Counted from the stretch's first letter, positions 25,472 through 35,067 are shown. The stretch is DNA of 64,000 nucleotides from CAVQCT01 sp964371785 (GCA_964371785.1 CAYJOL010000004.1:62001-126000), one strand, 5' to 3'. Notes: generated by a model not told the origin, from the sequence alone. Numbers and translations: made by a program.

Positions 25472-25894
25472 AAGAGATCCTCTGTGATTGATCGTTTGAT
25501 TATTTGAAGGAAGGTTACGGTCGAGACACCAGGCCAATCAAGCAAAAAATCCGTACTGTAGAGTGAATTAGTCCTCTTTTGGGTGTTTTCATTCCCTAGT
25601 CCGCTTGTACGGAAGACCTGACGCGGCCTGACTCAGTTGGCCACGTCTGTGGCTCTTCGGCCCGAGGCCGGAGATGGGCAAAGCCCGTAACACCTTGCGT
25701 CGTTTTGACATACGATATCGTTTCAGGCACAGCCCTCGGTCCATTATACGGATAGGGGAGCCATACCGACATTTTGTGATTGACGGCCGCCACGGCGGGT
25801 CATAGATTGTAGATTAAAATTCACCACGATCCGCGAACGCGCCGCGGTCGCCGACCGCGATGCCGAATGCGGAACAAAATCATAGGAGTACAAG
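25472..25894. other. Divergent intergenic region
   Basis: The 423-bp gap separates the OmpA-family gene (minus) from the CxxC secreted protein (plus). It contains a short GC-rich palindrome near 25660-25680 (CGGCC-CGA-GGCCG). A TTGACA near 25706 has no convincing -10 at the right distance. No gene or RNA is recognised. Confidence 0.4.
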
Positions 25895-26380
25895 ATGGCT
25901 AAAAGCAAAACATTGCTCGGACTCTGTGCAGGCCTGTTGCTGCTTGCCTCGGCGGCTATGGCCCAGGAGAAGGCCTGGTTCGATTTCGAGCATTGCGACA
26001 TGTGCAAGAATTTCACCGGGAATCCCGATCTTATGAAAGGGATGACCTGCGAAAGTCACAACGTCGCCAATGGAATGATGTCCGTTACTATCGTTAAACC
26101 CGAACTCGTTGCTAGCCTGCGTGAAGCTATGGCGAAATGCAACGCCATGGGTGAGAAATTGATGGCCGGCGAGAAATTCAACCTTTGTGGCAGCTGTGAG
26201 GCGATGGGAACACTTATGGCAAGGGGTGCCAAGTACGAGGAGATAGAACTTCAAAACGGAGGCGTCATGCTGTTGACTTCCGCCGACGCCGCCGTTGTCG
26301 CCGACATTCACAAGTGGACTGACCGCACTAACGAGGAGATGAAGAAGTTCATGGAAAGCCAGGCCGCGGAGACGAAATAA
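25895..26380 (+). CDS. Secreted protein with two CxxC motifs, function unknown
   Basis: This 161-residue protein has a clear signal peptide (residues 1-23, ending AMAQ). The mature chain carries CDMC at about residues 34-37 and CGSC near 98-101, plus further single cysteines (MTC, KC). This suggests metal binding or disulfides in the periplasm. It also has many methionines (MMSV, MKGM, AMGEKLMAGE), which together with CxxC would suit copper or another soft metal, but that is only inference. No family recognised. It is a single gene with its own terminator. Confidence 0.65.
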   Translation: MAKSKTLLGLCAGLLLLASAAMAQEKAWFDFEHCDMCKNFTGNPDLMKGMTCESHNVANGMMSVTIVKPELVASLREAMAKCNAMGEKLMAGEKFNLCGSCEAMGTLMARGAKYEEIELQNGGVMLLTSADAAVVADIHKWTDRTNEEMKKFMESQAAETK

Positions 26381-26434
26381 GTACCCGAAGCGGGCCGGTT
26401 CCTGCCCGGCCACTTTCTTTGCCTGAAATCTTGA

Positions 26435-26465
26435 GGGTCGCGTGTCCGGCGACCCTTTCTTTATT
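26435..26465 (+). terminator. Rho-independent terminator
   Basis: GGGTCGC (26435-26441) pairs with GCGACCC (26449-26455), followed by TTTCTTTATT. A second, weaker hairpin (26393-26411, GGCCGG/CCGGCC then CTTTCTTT) precedes it, so the CxxC gene has tandem terminators. Confidence 0.8.
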
Positions 26466-26496
26466 CAGTAAACCCTTGTTCGCGGCGAGGATTCGA

Positions 26497-27273
26497 TCAT
26501 CTGATCGATTGCGCGGCGGGGCGCTGATCACGCCTGGCAGCGCCACGGTACCCCGACAAAACTCGCGTAAGCGTATACGCAAGTTCGGCATAATGGAACG
26601 GTTTCAAGAAGTAACCGTCCGCCCCCAGCGCTATGATTTTCTCAGGCCGATATTTCCCGGAATTTCCGGTAATCATAAGGACGGGAGTGTCCGGATAAAG
26701 TGTCTTTATCTCATTCAATAGCTCCACTCCGCTCATCCCGGGCATAACGAGATCGGTTACGACCGCGCTTACATGTTCACTCTTCAAAATGTCAAGCGCC
26801 TCCTCACCGGAAGCCGATGTCAGCACTCTGTACCGCTGCAATGTCAGAAACTGCGCCAGTACATCCCTGATGGTTTCGTCATCATCAACCACGAGGACTG
26901 TCTTTCGGCTGTGTCGGATCGCTCCCCGCACCTTTGCTTCAAGTGTCTCAAATGCTACGGGAAGAATCATAATATCGTCCACGTCAAGGGCCAGAAACTC
27001 ACGGATAGAGTCCTCGTTGAAACCATGGCCAGCGATGATAACCGGTAGCGGGACTGCGTTTCCTTCTTTCTTCACAGTACGCAATAACAGCTCGCCGCAA
27101 TCATCGCCTTCGTGCAGTTGAATGATCACCAGATCAATTGTCGGATCCATGCTCAGTTGTTTCAACCCCAGCTTGCACGAGTCGGTGGTGAGAATCTCGG
27201 CATTGAGTCGTCGCAATGCCGCCAGCAGGTCTATTGTATGATTCGTCTTAGGCGCAAGTACCAGGATTTTCAT
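26497..27273 (-). CDS. Double-receiver response regulator
   Basis: ATG 27273 has GGAGGTGAT upstream and gives 258 residues; a longer in-frame extension is not receiver-like. Residues 1-120 fold like a receiver, but the acceptor strand reads LVIIQLHEGD, with Gln where Asp is expected. Residues 123-245 form a canonical receiver: acidic triad Asp130-132, phosphoacceptor Asp174 in VVTDLVMPGMSG, and Lys224 in FLKPF. There is no output domain, so it acts through protein contacts or as a phosphate sink. No histidine kinase is adjacent. Confidence 0.85.
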   Translation of the reverse strand: MKILVLAPKTNHTIDLLAALRRLNAEILTTDSCKLGLKQLSMDPTIDLVIIQLHEGDDCGELLLRTVKKEGNAVPLPVIIAGHGFNEDSIREFLALDVDDIMILPVAFETLEAKVRGAIRHSRKTVLVVDDDETIRDVLAQFLTLQRYRVLTSASGEEALDILKSEHVSAVVTDLVMPGMSGVELLNEIKTLYPDTPVLMITGNSGKYRPEKIIALGADGYFLKPFHYAELAYTLTRVLSGYRGAARRDQRPAAQSIR

Positions 27274-27574
27274 ATTTATCACCTCCGTCAAATCGTCAAA
27301 GCTCAAAGCAGTCTTTTCCCCCTTATCGGTAACCCGTGCCGGAACCTGAAATCGGCAATACGGGAATCCTGCCAGAGCCCGGGGATCAAATGATGTTGAC
27401 AAAGCAGACCATTTTAATAACTTAGTACTACAAACAGCTTCTTGTGGTAAGCCCTCATAAATCGAGATTATGGTCACTGTCGGGTAAGCGTCGGCTAAGT
27501 TCGGCCGCTGTTGATACCGACAATATTACTCGGGTCAGTCGTATTAAAGTACTCGGATGAGTAGAGAGGTTCAT

Positions 27575-29974
27575 ATGCGGAGCATTCTTTTAGGAACGAT
27601 CAGTATAGTCCTCGCGACAACTGTCTGGGCTCAACATGCAGAATTTGAGGCAGCCCGTCAGTTGAGGGAAACACATTATCTGAATCACTCGCCTCTCCCA
27701 AAGATCAGGGGGCAGTTTTCAGCTGATTCTACTGCCACGGGAAATATCACTCTGGCCGACGCACCCCTGTTGGGGCCCGGACCAAACGACGAGTACTGGC
27801 AGGACTTATCCATACCCGACGTCGGCATGAATGGCTCGGTGTTGGCAATGGCTGTTTCTTATAATAACCTGGGCTTGGTTGCGGCCGGATCATTTACTAC
27901 TGCCGGACTAACAACTGTAAACAACTGTGCCTATTTCAATGGAGCGAGCTGGCAAGCGTTGGGACTCGGCACAAACGGGATCATCCGCACTGTGCTGGAA
28001 TACAATAGTGAGTTGGTAGCTGGGGGGGATTTCACCACAGCCGGTAATCTACCGGCAAGTCGAATAGCGCACTGGGACGGCAACGACTGGGTACCGTACG
28101 GCTCCGGTGCAAACGGTTCCGTCAACGCCTTGACCAATTTCAATGGCTATCTGGTTGCGGCCGGAAATTTCACTTCGATTGACGGTGTCACAGCATCGCG
28201 TATCGCGTACAACGACGGTTTCTCGTGGCAGCCGCTTGGTCTCGGAGTCAATGGCGAGGTGACCGCACTCTATGTCTCGGGTGGCATGCTTATCGCGGCG
28301 GGCAGCTTCACTTCAGCAGGAACTGTGGCGGCCAATCGGATCGCCGGATGGGACGGCTACGACTGGTATGCTTTCGGCGACGGCTTCAACGGAAAAGTGT
28401 GCGCTTTGGGTGAATTTGCCGGTAATCTTGTCGCCGGAGGCGGATTTTCGGCCTCGGGAAGCACAAGTCTCAGCCGTATCGCCCGTTGGAACGGAGCATC
28501 ATGGGAGTCTATGGGCACCGGCGTTAATGACACTGTATTTGCTATGTATTATTGGCCCGACACATGGGAACTGATGGTTGCTGGTCGCTTCACCCAGGCC
28601 GGCGGGTCCTCGGCTAATCGTGTCGCTCTCTGGACGGGTACAGCCTGGAAAACGGTAGGCACCGGAACGAATAATACCGTTCGCGCCCTGATCTACAGTC
28701 GCGGCGAGATGGCCGCGGGCGGCGACTTTACTTCGGCCGGAACTGCCACAGCAAACCGGACAGCGCTGTGGGATGGAGTGCGATGGCATGCTTTCCCTCT
28801 GTCATTCAACGACATGGTCTGGGCCACGGCTGTGTTTAACGGCGAACTTATCGCGGCCGGTTCGTTTACTATGGCCGGCGGTGCCCCGACGGACTATATC
28901 GCGCGATGGAACGGAACCTCGTGGCAATCGTTGGGGAATGGCGTGAACGCGGATGTCTGGGCTCTGGCCGTGTACAACAATGAGTTGATCGTTGCGGGCG
29001 CCTTCACTCAAGCTGGAAGCACTACGGTGAGTTATATTGCCAAGTGGAACGGCTCTTCCTGGAGCGCTCTGGGATCCGGCGTGTTCGGTGGCGTTTACAC
29101 GATGACGGTCTACAACAGCGAACTTATCGCGGGAGGGTACTTCACCCAGGCCGGAGGTTACCCCGCGTCTAACATCGCACGCTGGAATGGCTCCTCATGG
29201 CAGCCTTTCGATGGGGGCACCAATGGTGCCGTCTGGTACGTTACCATATATGGCAACCAGCTCGTCATCGGCGGATTTTTTACTGCAGTGAATAGCGTGC
29301 CGGCTAATAATATTGCCGCTTGGAATGGGACAGTCTGGAGCCCGCTGGGCGACGGCACCGACTATGATGTTTACGTGCTTAAGGAATATAACGGCGAGCT
29401 AATCGCCGGCGGATACTTCTACACAGCCGGGGGAGCCGATGTCAACAATATCGCCAGCTGGGATGGTGCGACCTGGCAGGGACTCGGCGACGGAACTAAT
29501 AGCGATATCTACGCTCTTCAAGTGCTCAACGGTCAATTGTTCGCGGGCGGATTCTTTACCACCGCCGGTCAGATTTCCGCCAATTACATTTCTGGCTGGG
29601 ATGGCCAGTATTGGCATCCTCTCGGTTCAGGCACGAGCGATGGCGTATATACTCTCAGCGTCTTCGACAACGAACTGATCGTCGGCGGTGATTTCGACAT
29701 GGCCGGCAATAAACTCAGCGTCTTCATTGCCGCATGGAACGGACCTTTATCATGCTGTGTAAACGTGCGCGGGAATATAGACAGTAGTCCGGACGATGCC
29801 TGCGATATTTCTGATTTGGTCTATCTCGTCGAATATATGTTCGTCAGCGGGCCCATACCTGCTTGCGCGGAGGAAGCGGATGTGAACGCCGATAATACGT
29901 CTGACATCGGTGATATCGTGTGGCTGGTTGAATATATGTTTGTGGGAGGACCGGATCCGTACCCCTGTCAATAG
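27575..29974 (+). CDS. Secreted beta-propeller-type repeat protein with dockerin-like C-terminus
   Basis: ATG 27575 has AGAGAGG upstream (a second ATG lies six codons earlier) and gives 799 residues. The signal peptide ends VWAQ. Residues about 70-725 hold roughly 13-14 repeats of about 47 residues. The pattern is IAxW[ND]GxxWxxLGxGxNxxVxAL, then ELIAAGxFTxAG, a galactose-oxidase/Kelch-like blade. The last 75 residues are CC-x2-RGN, then two dockerin-like modules: a D-x-x-D-x-DISDLVYLVEYMF segment and an EADVNADNTSDIGDIVWLVEYMF segment. The same module ends the protein at 34329-34964. The protein is extracellular or surface bound; the ligand is unknown. Confidence 0.8.
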   Translation: MRSILLGTISIVLATTVWAQHAEFEAARQLRETHYLNHSPLPKIRGQFSADSTATGNITLADAPLLGPGPNDEYWQDLSIPDVGMNGSVLAMAVSYNNLGLVAAGSFTTAGLTTVNNCAYFNGASWQALGLGTNGIIRTVLEYNSELVAGGDFTTAGNLPASRIAHWDGNDWVPYGSGANGSVNALTNFNGYLVAAGNFTSIDGVTASRIAYNDGFSWQPLGLGVNGEVTALYVSGGMLIAAGSFTSAGTVAANRIAGWDGYDWYAFGDGFNGKVCALGEFAGNLVAGGGFSASGSTSLSRIARWNGASWESMGTGVNDTVFAMYYWPDTWELMVAGRFTQAGGSSANRVALWTGTAWKTVGTGTNNTVRALIYSRGEMAAGGDFTSAGTATANRTALWDGVRWHAFPLSFNDMVWATAVFNGELIAAGSFTMAGGAPTDYIARWNGTSWQSLGNGVNADVWALAVYNNELIVAGAFTQAGSTTVSYIAKWNGSSWSALGSGVFGGVYTMTVYNSELIAGGYFTQAGGYPASNIARWNGSSWQPFDGGTNGAVWYVTIYGNQLVIGGFFTAVNSVPANNIAAWNGTVWSPLGDGTDYDVYVLKEYNGELIAGGYFYTAGGADVNNIASWDGATWQGLGDGTNSDIYALQVLNGQLFAGGFFTTAGQISANYISGWDGQYWHPLGSGTSDGVYTLSVFDNELIVGGDFDMAGNKLSVFIAAWNGPLSCCVNVRGNIDSSPDDACDISDLVYLVEYMFVSGPIPACAEEADVNADNTSDIGDIVWLVEYMFVGGPDPYPCQ

Positions 29975-30012
29975 ACCATAATCGGCTTTGAAAAAGACGT
30001 GGTCGACGCGGC

Positions 30013-31044
30013 TTAGAATCCGGAGTGCAGGAGCTTTATCAGGTAAAAGCAGGCCACGGCCATAATACCTGCGGCAGGGATGGTAATTAGCCAGGCCCAA
30101 ACGATCCGGCTGGCGACGCCCCATTTTATACCCGAAAGATTGTTAGTAGCGCCGACACCTACGATTGCCCCGGTGATCGTATGCGTGGTCGAAACCGGGA
30201 TGCCCAGATGTGTGGCCATGAACAACGTAGTCGCTCCGGCCGATTCGGCGCAAAAGCCGCCGACCGGTTTGAGCTTCGTTATCTTCATCCCCATCGTCTT
30301 GACTATTCGCCAGCCGCCGAATGCCGTCCCCAATCCCATCGCCAGATGGCACGAAAGTATTATCCACAGCGTATTGGTATGGGTAATTGAGAGCTGGGTA
30401 TCCGGGCTGAGCATCCCGCCGGCTATCAGCAGGGCAAGGATAATGCCCATTGTCTTTTGAGCATCGTTGCCACCGTGGCCGAGCGAATACAGAGCCGCGG
30501 AAAGCAACTGTCCCTTTCGAAAGAACCGATCAACCTCACTTGGACGCCATCGGCGAAATATCCAGAAAACTATGACCATGATGACAAACCCGATAACCAG
30601 GCCTATTAATGGTGCCAGCGGTATGAATTCAACGGTCTTCCAAATGTTGGACCAGCGAATGACATCGACTCCCTTATAGGCCAATCCAGCTCCCCCTACC
30701 CCGCCAATGAGAGCGTGAGACGAGCTGGTGGGAAGGCCGAGCCACCAGGTCAGCAGGTCCCAGATGATGGCACCGATCAGGCCGGCTAGCACTACCCAGA
30801 CATACACCGTATCCTTCCCATCGATTTTCACGATTTTCGCGATTGTGTCAGCCACCCTGGGGGCGAAGACGAACATAGCCACAAAATTAAAAAACGCCGC
30901 CCACCAGACAGCCACCCGGGGGCTGAGCACGCGGGTTGAAACCACGGTGGCTATAGAATTGGCCGCGTCGTGAAAACCATTGATGACATCGAAAATGAGC
31001 GCGACGCCTACGGTGATGATGACAACGATTGTAATCGGACTCAT
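30013..31044 (-). CDS. PiT-family inorganic phosphate transporter
   Basis: This 343-residue membrane protein has about ten helices and the two inverted PiT signature repeats. The first is IFDVINGFHDAANSIATVVSTRVLSP near the N-terminus; the second is GGNDAQKTMGIILALL in the middle. SxTHTITGAIVGVG is in the C-terminal half. It imports phosphate, probably as a metal-phosphate complex, with protons or sodium. It starts 2 bp after the DUF47 gene, the usual PiT partner, and the pair has a consensus promoter. Confidence 0.93.
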   Translation of the reverse strand: MSPITIVVIITVGVALIFDVINGFHDAANSIATVVSTRVLSPRVAVWWAAFFNFVAMFVFAPRVADTIAKIVKIDGKDTVYVWVVLAGLIGAIIWDLLTWWLGLPTSSSHALIGGVGGAGLAYKGVDVIRWSNIWKTVEFIPLAPLIGLVIGFVIMVIVFWIFRRWRPSEVDRFFRKGQLLSAALYSLGHGGNDAQKTMGIILALLIAGGMLSPDTQLSITHTNTLWIILSCHLAMGLGTAFGGWRIVKTMGMKITKLKPVGGFCAESAGATTLFMATHLGIPVSTTHTITGAIVGVGATNNLSGIKWGVASRIVWAWLITIPAAGIMAVACFYLIKLLHSGF

Positions 31045-31046
31045 GG

Positions 31047-31676
31047 TCAGGAAGCCTCGATGACCACACCCTGGATGATATTCGCAACTTCCTCACACCG
31101 GTCGGTGGCGCGTTCAAGTCGCTCGAAAACTTCCTTCCACTTGATGATCAGGATCGCTTCCGTTTCTTCCTTGAACAAGCGACCGAGGGCGTCACGAAGT
31201 ATCCGGTCACCCTCGTTCTCAGCCGTGTAAATCGCCTCGCAACACTTCTGAATCGCCTCGCCTTCCTTCTTCATGCGGCGAAGACAGCGGATGGCGCCGG
31301 CAATCTCAGTGGTGGCGATAATGAGAACCTCGGTGAATTTCTTTATCTCCAGACGCATGTCATTCATGTCGTAAAGGACCATCCTCGACGCGGCTGAATC
31401 TATTGAATCTACAATGTCATCAAGTCGCTTCATCAAGCGATGGATGTCGGCGCGGTCTATCGGTGTGATGAAAGTGCGGTGGAGGGCGTCGATACACTCG
31501 TGGGTAATATCGTCCGCCTCGTGCTCAATCTCTTTGATGCGGTTTGCCCGGCTGATTAACTCGGATGGATTTGCCGCGATCGCATTCAGTTCGCGGCAGG
31601 CGGCAATAGATAATTGGCTGTGCTTTTCGAAGAAATCGAAGAAGCCGGTTTCGCGCGGCAATAATCTCCTGAACAT
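31047..31676 (-). CDS. DUF47/PhoU-like PiT accessory protein
   Basis: This 209-residue all-helical protein of the DUF47 family opens with MFRRLLPRETGFFDFFEKHS. It carries EIEHEADDITHECIDALHRTFITPIDRADIH, the family's metal-binding E-x3-D and D-IH motifs. DUF47 proteins pair with PiT transporters and are thought to control phosphate entry as PhoU does for PstSCAB. It is the promoter-proximal gene of a two-gene operon with pit. Confidence 0.92.
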   Translation of the reverse strand: MFRRLLPRETGFFDFFEKHSQLSIAACRELNAIAANPSELISRANRIKEIEHEADDITHECIDALHRTFITPIDRADIHRLMKRLDDIVDSIDSAASRMVLYDMNDMRLEIKKFTEVLIIATTEIAGAIRCLRRMKKEGEAIQKCCEAIYTAENEGDRILRDALGRLFKEETEAILIIKWKEVFERLERATDRCEEVANIIQGVVIEAS

Positions 31677-31744
31677 AACTAACCCGCTTGCTTACCTGGT
31701 TTTGAGCCATGAACCTGATTGCGCCGGAAGGCGCAAATCGCCCA

Positions 31745-31773
31745 ATCCTAACACAAAGCTAACAGGCGGTCAA
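31745..31773 (-). promoter_or_regulatory. Promoter of the DUF47-pit operon
   Basis: On the minus strand TTGACC (31773-31768) and TAGGAT (31750-31745) are separated by 17 bp. The start would lie near 31738, 62 nt before the ATG at 31676. No Pho-box-like direct repeat is evident. The rest of 31677-32006 shows no gene. Confidence 0.65.
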
Positions 31774-32006
31774 GCGAATTTTGGTGCTACCATGAGACCT
31801 TCTATAGCCGCGTTTCTGCAAGATGCAAAAAATCAATGGGATCGAAGTCAGTCCGCGTCAACGGGCAAATAATTGTCTGATAATACTCACTACCGGGAAT
31901 ACTCGGCCATTCAAATATGCATCAGCCTTCTCATATTCCGACGCAGTATCCTTCCCCGTTGCACGCTTTAGGTGCAGCATTACGGTTTTATATTCCGGTG
32001 CGGCAC

Positions 32007-34034
32007 CTACATGGTCCGCACCGTTTCACCTATTTTGATTGAGTTCGCGCCGGCCTCCGCCACCGTCACAGGGACTTTGAATCTTATGTTATCGAACAGA
32101 CAGACTGATGACTCATTTTTGCAGAAATAGACAACCGCATCGACTGTAAGGTTCGTTTCACCTCGCAAAGCGGAAACAGGAATTTCAAGCGGGAATGATG
32201 AACCGCTGATTTTGACCGACCCGGCATCGGCGGTAAATTTGACCGCCCTGGTGTCATCACTCTGCCAGTTCAGGAAAAACGGGGCATCATTATTAAAATG
32301 GTAGCCGTCGGGGAGCGAAATATTCAACGTAATCTTGTCGGTTCCAGGCTTGAGCGTTTGGGGCGCTATATCGACAATCCTGCCTGAGAAGCTGTCCATC
32401 TGGCGATGTTGAAGTTTCCGGAGGTTCGTGAGCTGCAAACTACTTACCCTGCGCTCGTCCAGATCGACAACGCGAATGACGTGATTGTTTACATCCGCGA
32501 CGAATATACTATCACCTATAAACGCAAGTCCTCCGGGTTCATTGAACTCGGATTCCCGAAAATCTCCATCCCGATACCCGCCCGTGCCAGCACCTGCCAA
32601 CGTTTTGCTGGTCAGCTTCACCGGGTCAACAATTTTGATTTTTGAATTGTATGTATCGGCTACATAGAGAAGTCCCTGGTGATAGGTGATTCCGAGCGGA
32701 TGCTGCAAGCGGGCTTGCTCAGCCGGGCCATCTACATCCCCAAAATCGAACAGTCCGTGCCCAATAATAGTCTTTACGTCTCCAGAGGGATCCAGGTCAA
32801 TCGCGCGGATACCGCTGACTTCGCTATCCGCAATATAAAGCTTCTTACCATCGGTAGTGATTCCGCTGGGCTGTGCCAGCGCAGCGCTCCGCAGGGGGCC
32901 GTCTTGAATATTCTCGCGGGCGGAGCCGGCGTATGGTTCCGCGTGGAATGTATGCAGGTCTGCAACCCAAATCTGATGCGAGCCTGCCATAGCGATATAC
33001 AACCGGTCGCCGACCACCACCATATCCCACGGGGAATTCAGCGCCACCCCGGTCCCATCGCCCGCCACATTGAACGCCCGCGCCTGCTGACCCGTCCCGA
33101 GAACGGTCGTCACTTTGCGACTCTTGAGATCCGCGGCGCGGATCAAGTGATTATCCGTATCGGCTATGAAAAGCGTGTCTCCCTTCAGGGCGGTTCCCTG
33201 CGGATTATTGAATTCCGCCGATTCAAAGTCTCCGTCCTCGCTTCCCTTTCGTCCCGCGCCGATTACGTCCGCTACTGCTCCATGCGCATCAGTCACGATT
33301 ATTCGATCATGGTTAGAATCGGTTATGAAGAGCCGTCCGCTGCTTGAATCGGCAGAAATCTTTCCCGGAAATGACAGCAACGTTGTGGCGGCCCGGGCAT
33401 CTTCCCGAGCGAATTTTAGCGGACCATGCTTGAGTTCCCCTTTGGCGTCGAAATATTTAACGGCCTGACCTATTATGTTGTCAAAAAGGTCATAGATTCC
33501 TTCTCCGCTGTGGGTGCCAATAATCTTGCCGTTTGGATTTATCAGGACAAGTGTCGGCCAGGCTCTCGCTCCGTACGCGCTCCACACCTCAAAAGAGCTG
33601 TCGTTGATGACGGGATGCTCGATACCGTAGCGGAGAATTGCTTCGCGTATCGCCGAGGTCTGCTTCTCGTTCTGGAATTTGGCCGAGTGCACTCCGATTA
33701 CGACCAGCTCATCCGCATACTTCGTTTCCAGCCGCTTTAAGTCCGGGATAATGTGCATGCAATTGATGCAGCAGTATGTCCAGAAATCAAGCAGGACGAT
33801 TTTTCCCTTGAAGTCATGGATGGAAAATGGGTGGTCAGTATTGAGCCATGGGAGATCTTTCGGAAAATCCGGAGCATAGACATCTCCGTCAAGCTGCTTT
33901 TGTGAAACCATGCTATCTCCAGTTGAGGAATTGTTATTGGTCTGGCCACTGACACATCCATTGGCAAAGAGCACCAACGAAATCAGCCAGGCAAACTTTC
34001 GTATGAACTCATGCAGTCGGGTAGGTGTAATCAT
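32007..34034 (-). CDS. Thioredoxin-NHL repeat lipoprotein (NHLRC2-like)
   Basis: This 675-residue lipoprotein has lipobox FANGC (Cys27). Residues 55-200 are a thioredoxin/TlpA-like domain with LLDFWTYCCINCMHIIPDL; the redox pair is Cys89 and Cys92 (CINC), preceded by an extra Cys88. Residues about 215-520 contain NHL-repeat blades (LFITDSNHDRIIV, LFIADTDNHLIR, LYIADSEVSGIR, LYVADTYNSKIK, IFVADVNNHVIR). A C-terminal beta-sandwich follows (about 545-670). This architecture and the CCINCMH motif match animal NHLRC2 and its bacterial relatives. It is probably an envelope thiol oxidoreductase or chaperone; substrate unknown. Confidence 0.85.
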   Translation of the reverse strand: MITPTRLHEFIRKFAWLISLVLFANGCVSGQTNNNSSTGDSMVSQKQLDGDVYAPDFPKDLPWLNTDHPFSIHDFKGKIVLLDFWTYCCINCMHIIPDLKRLETKYADELVVIGVHSAKFQNEKQTSAIREAILRYGIEHPVINDSSFEVWSAYGARAWPTLVLINPNGKIIGTHSGEGIYDLFDNIIGQAVKYFDAKGELKHGPLKFAREDARAATTLLSFPGKISADSSSGRLFITDSNHDRIIVTDAHGAVADVIGAGRKGSEDGDFESAEFNNPQGTALKGDTLFIADTDNHLIRAADLKSRKVTTVLGTGQQARAFNVAGDGTGVALNSPWDMVVVGDRLYIAMAGSHQIWVADLHTFHAEPYAGSARENIQDGPLRSAALAQPSGITTDGKKLYIADSEVSGIRAIDLDPSGDVKTIIGHGLFDFGDVDGPAEQARLQHPLGITYHQGLLYVADTYNSKIKIVDPVKLTSKTLAGAGTGGYRDGDFRESEFNEPGGLAFIGDSIFVADVNNHVIRVVDLDERRVSSLQLTNLRKLQHRQMDSFSGRIVDIAPQTLKPGTDKITLNISLPDGYHFNNDAPFFLNWQSDDTRAVKFTADAGSVKISGSSFPLEIPVSALRGETNLTVDAVVYFCKNESSVCLFDNIRFKVPVTVAEAGANSIKIGETVRTM

Positions 34035-34267
34035 ATCGCCTTTCGCATTCTTGGGTGAAAGATCGCGCGGCTTCTCGGGGCGCGATGCTTCCTGAACAGC
34101 TGGTTAAGCTGGATTGTTTCAGCCCGGATCAATTTGTCTCTCCCTTCTATCGTAGTTTAACATTAAGTCCAACAGAGTTTTAGTTCCGGCTACCCCGATT
34201 CCCCCAGAAGATGCCTCCCTCCATATCACACGACGCTGACTTATATAAAAAATGACATAAACACATC

Positions 34268-34295
34268 TTGACAAACCGCTCAAAAAGAATAGATT
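34268..34295 (+). promoter_or_regulatory. Likely promoter of the dockerin-like secreted protein
   Basis: TTGACA (34268-34273) and TAGATT (34290-34295) are separated by 16 bp, about 34 bp before the ATG at 34329. Confidence 0.5.
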
Positions 34296-34328
34296 TATGA
34301 TAACAAACATAGACAAAGGGTATCCAAC

Positions 34329-34964
34329 ATGAAGAGTCGTATTCGAATTTTCGCAGTTTGCGCAGCCTTACTGCTGATGGCGACTGCAGTTGGTCAAGCA
34401 AAGCAGATTGGAAAAGATTCCAAACAGGCTGTCAGGACCGCAACGGTCACCAAGAAGACGGACACTTCAACTCCGGCACAGCCATCTGCCCAGTCCACGT
34501 CAGCCAGCACGAAGACCGACACGCAGACGGGCATCACCGATCCGGCTGTATCCAATGCTGGGCTCTCCAATGTCGCTACGGGGGAGCAGATCAACTGGCA
34601 AGTCCTTTCCGGGGGTGGTGTGAACGCCAGTTCAGCGAGTTATATGATGAGCGGAACGGTGGGACAGACAGCGGCGGGTCCTTCGAGTTCTGCTTCATAC
34701 GCACTGAACGCGGGATTCTGGCAGAATTTTTCCAGTTCCGGTTGCTGTGTGGGCAGCCGCGGGAATGTCGACGGTGATCCTTCCGACGCGGTTGATATTG
34801 CGGATCTTGTCTACCTGGTTGAGTATTCGTTCTCAGGCGGACCTGCTCCAGTCTGCGCCGAGGAAGCGGATGTCAATGGCGACACCGCGTTGGATATCGG
34901 AGACTTGGTGTATCTGGTTGAGTATTCTTTCTCCGGTGGGCCGGCCCCGGTGGCGTGCCCGTAA
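34329..34964 (+). CDS. Secreted Ser/Thr-rich protein with dockerin-like C-terminus
   Basis: This 211-residue protein has a signal peptide (about 1-24, ending VGQA). A Thr/Ser/Gln-rich low-complexity linker (25-75) follows. A small beta-domain (about 80-135; INWQVLSGGG, then SYMMSGTVGQTA, then ALNAGFWQ) resembles modules of secreted proteins in Zixibacteria-type genomes. Residues 138-211 are CC-x2-RGN and two copies of a D[IV]ADLVYLVEYSFSGGPAP-type repeat with EADVNGDTALDIGD, matching type I dockerin calcium loops. The tail closely resembles the end of the propeller protein at 29974. No cohesin is seen in this window. Confidence 0.75.
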   Translation: MKSRIRIFAVCAALLLMATAVGQAKQIGKDSKQAVRTATVTKKTDTSTPAQPSAQSTSASTKTDTQTGITDPAVSNAGLSNVATGEQINWQVLSGGGVNASSASYMMSGTVGQTAAGPSSSASYALNAGFWQNFSSSGCCVGSRGNVDGDPSDAVDIADLVYLVEYSFSGGPAPVCAEEADVNGDTALDIGDLVYLVEYSFSGGPAPVACP

Positions 34965-34991
34965 CATCTTTTTTCAACCTAAAATTTCCAG

Positions 34992-35026
34992 AAAGGCCGG
35001 TTCTGAAGAGCCGGCCTTTACTTTTG
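34992..35026 (+). terminator. Rho-independent terminator
   Basis: AAAGGCCGG (34992-35000) pairs with CCGGCCTTT (35011-35019), followed by ACTTTTGTC. It separates the dockerin-like gene from the haem operon. Confidence 0.8.
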
Positions 35027-35067
35027 TCTCCCACTGTAGTCTCATAACTGTACTTATTAGTAGAGTA

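Noticed and set aside
27900..29700. Recent DNA-level tandem duplication
   Set aside because: The repeats are recognisable in protein but diverged in DNA, as expected for old propeller blades.
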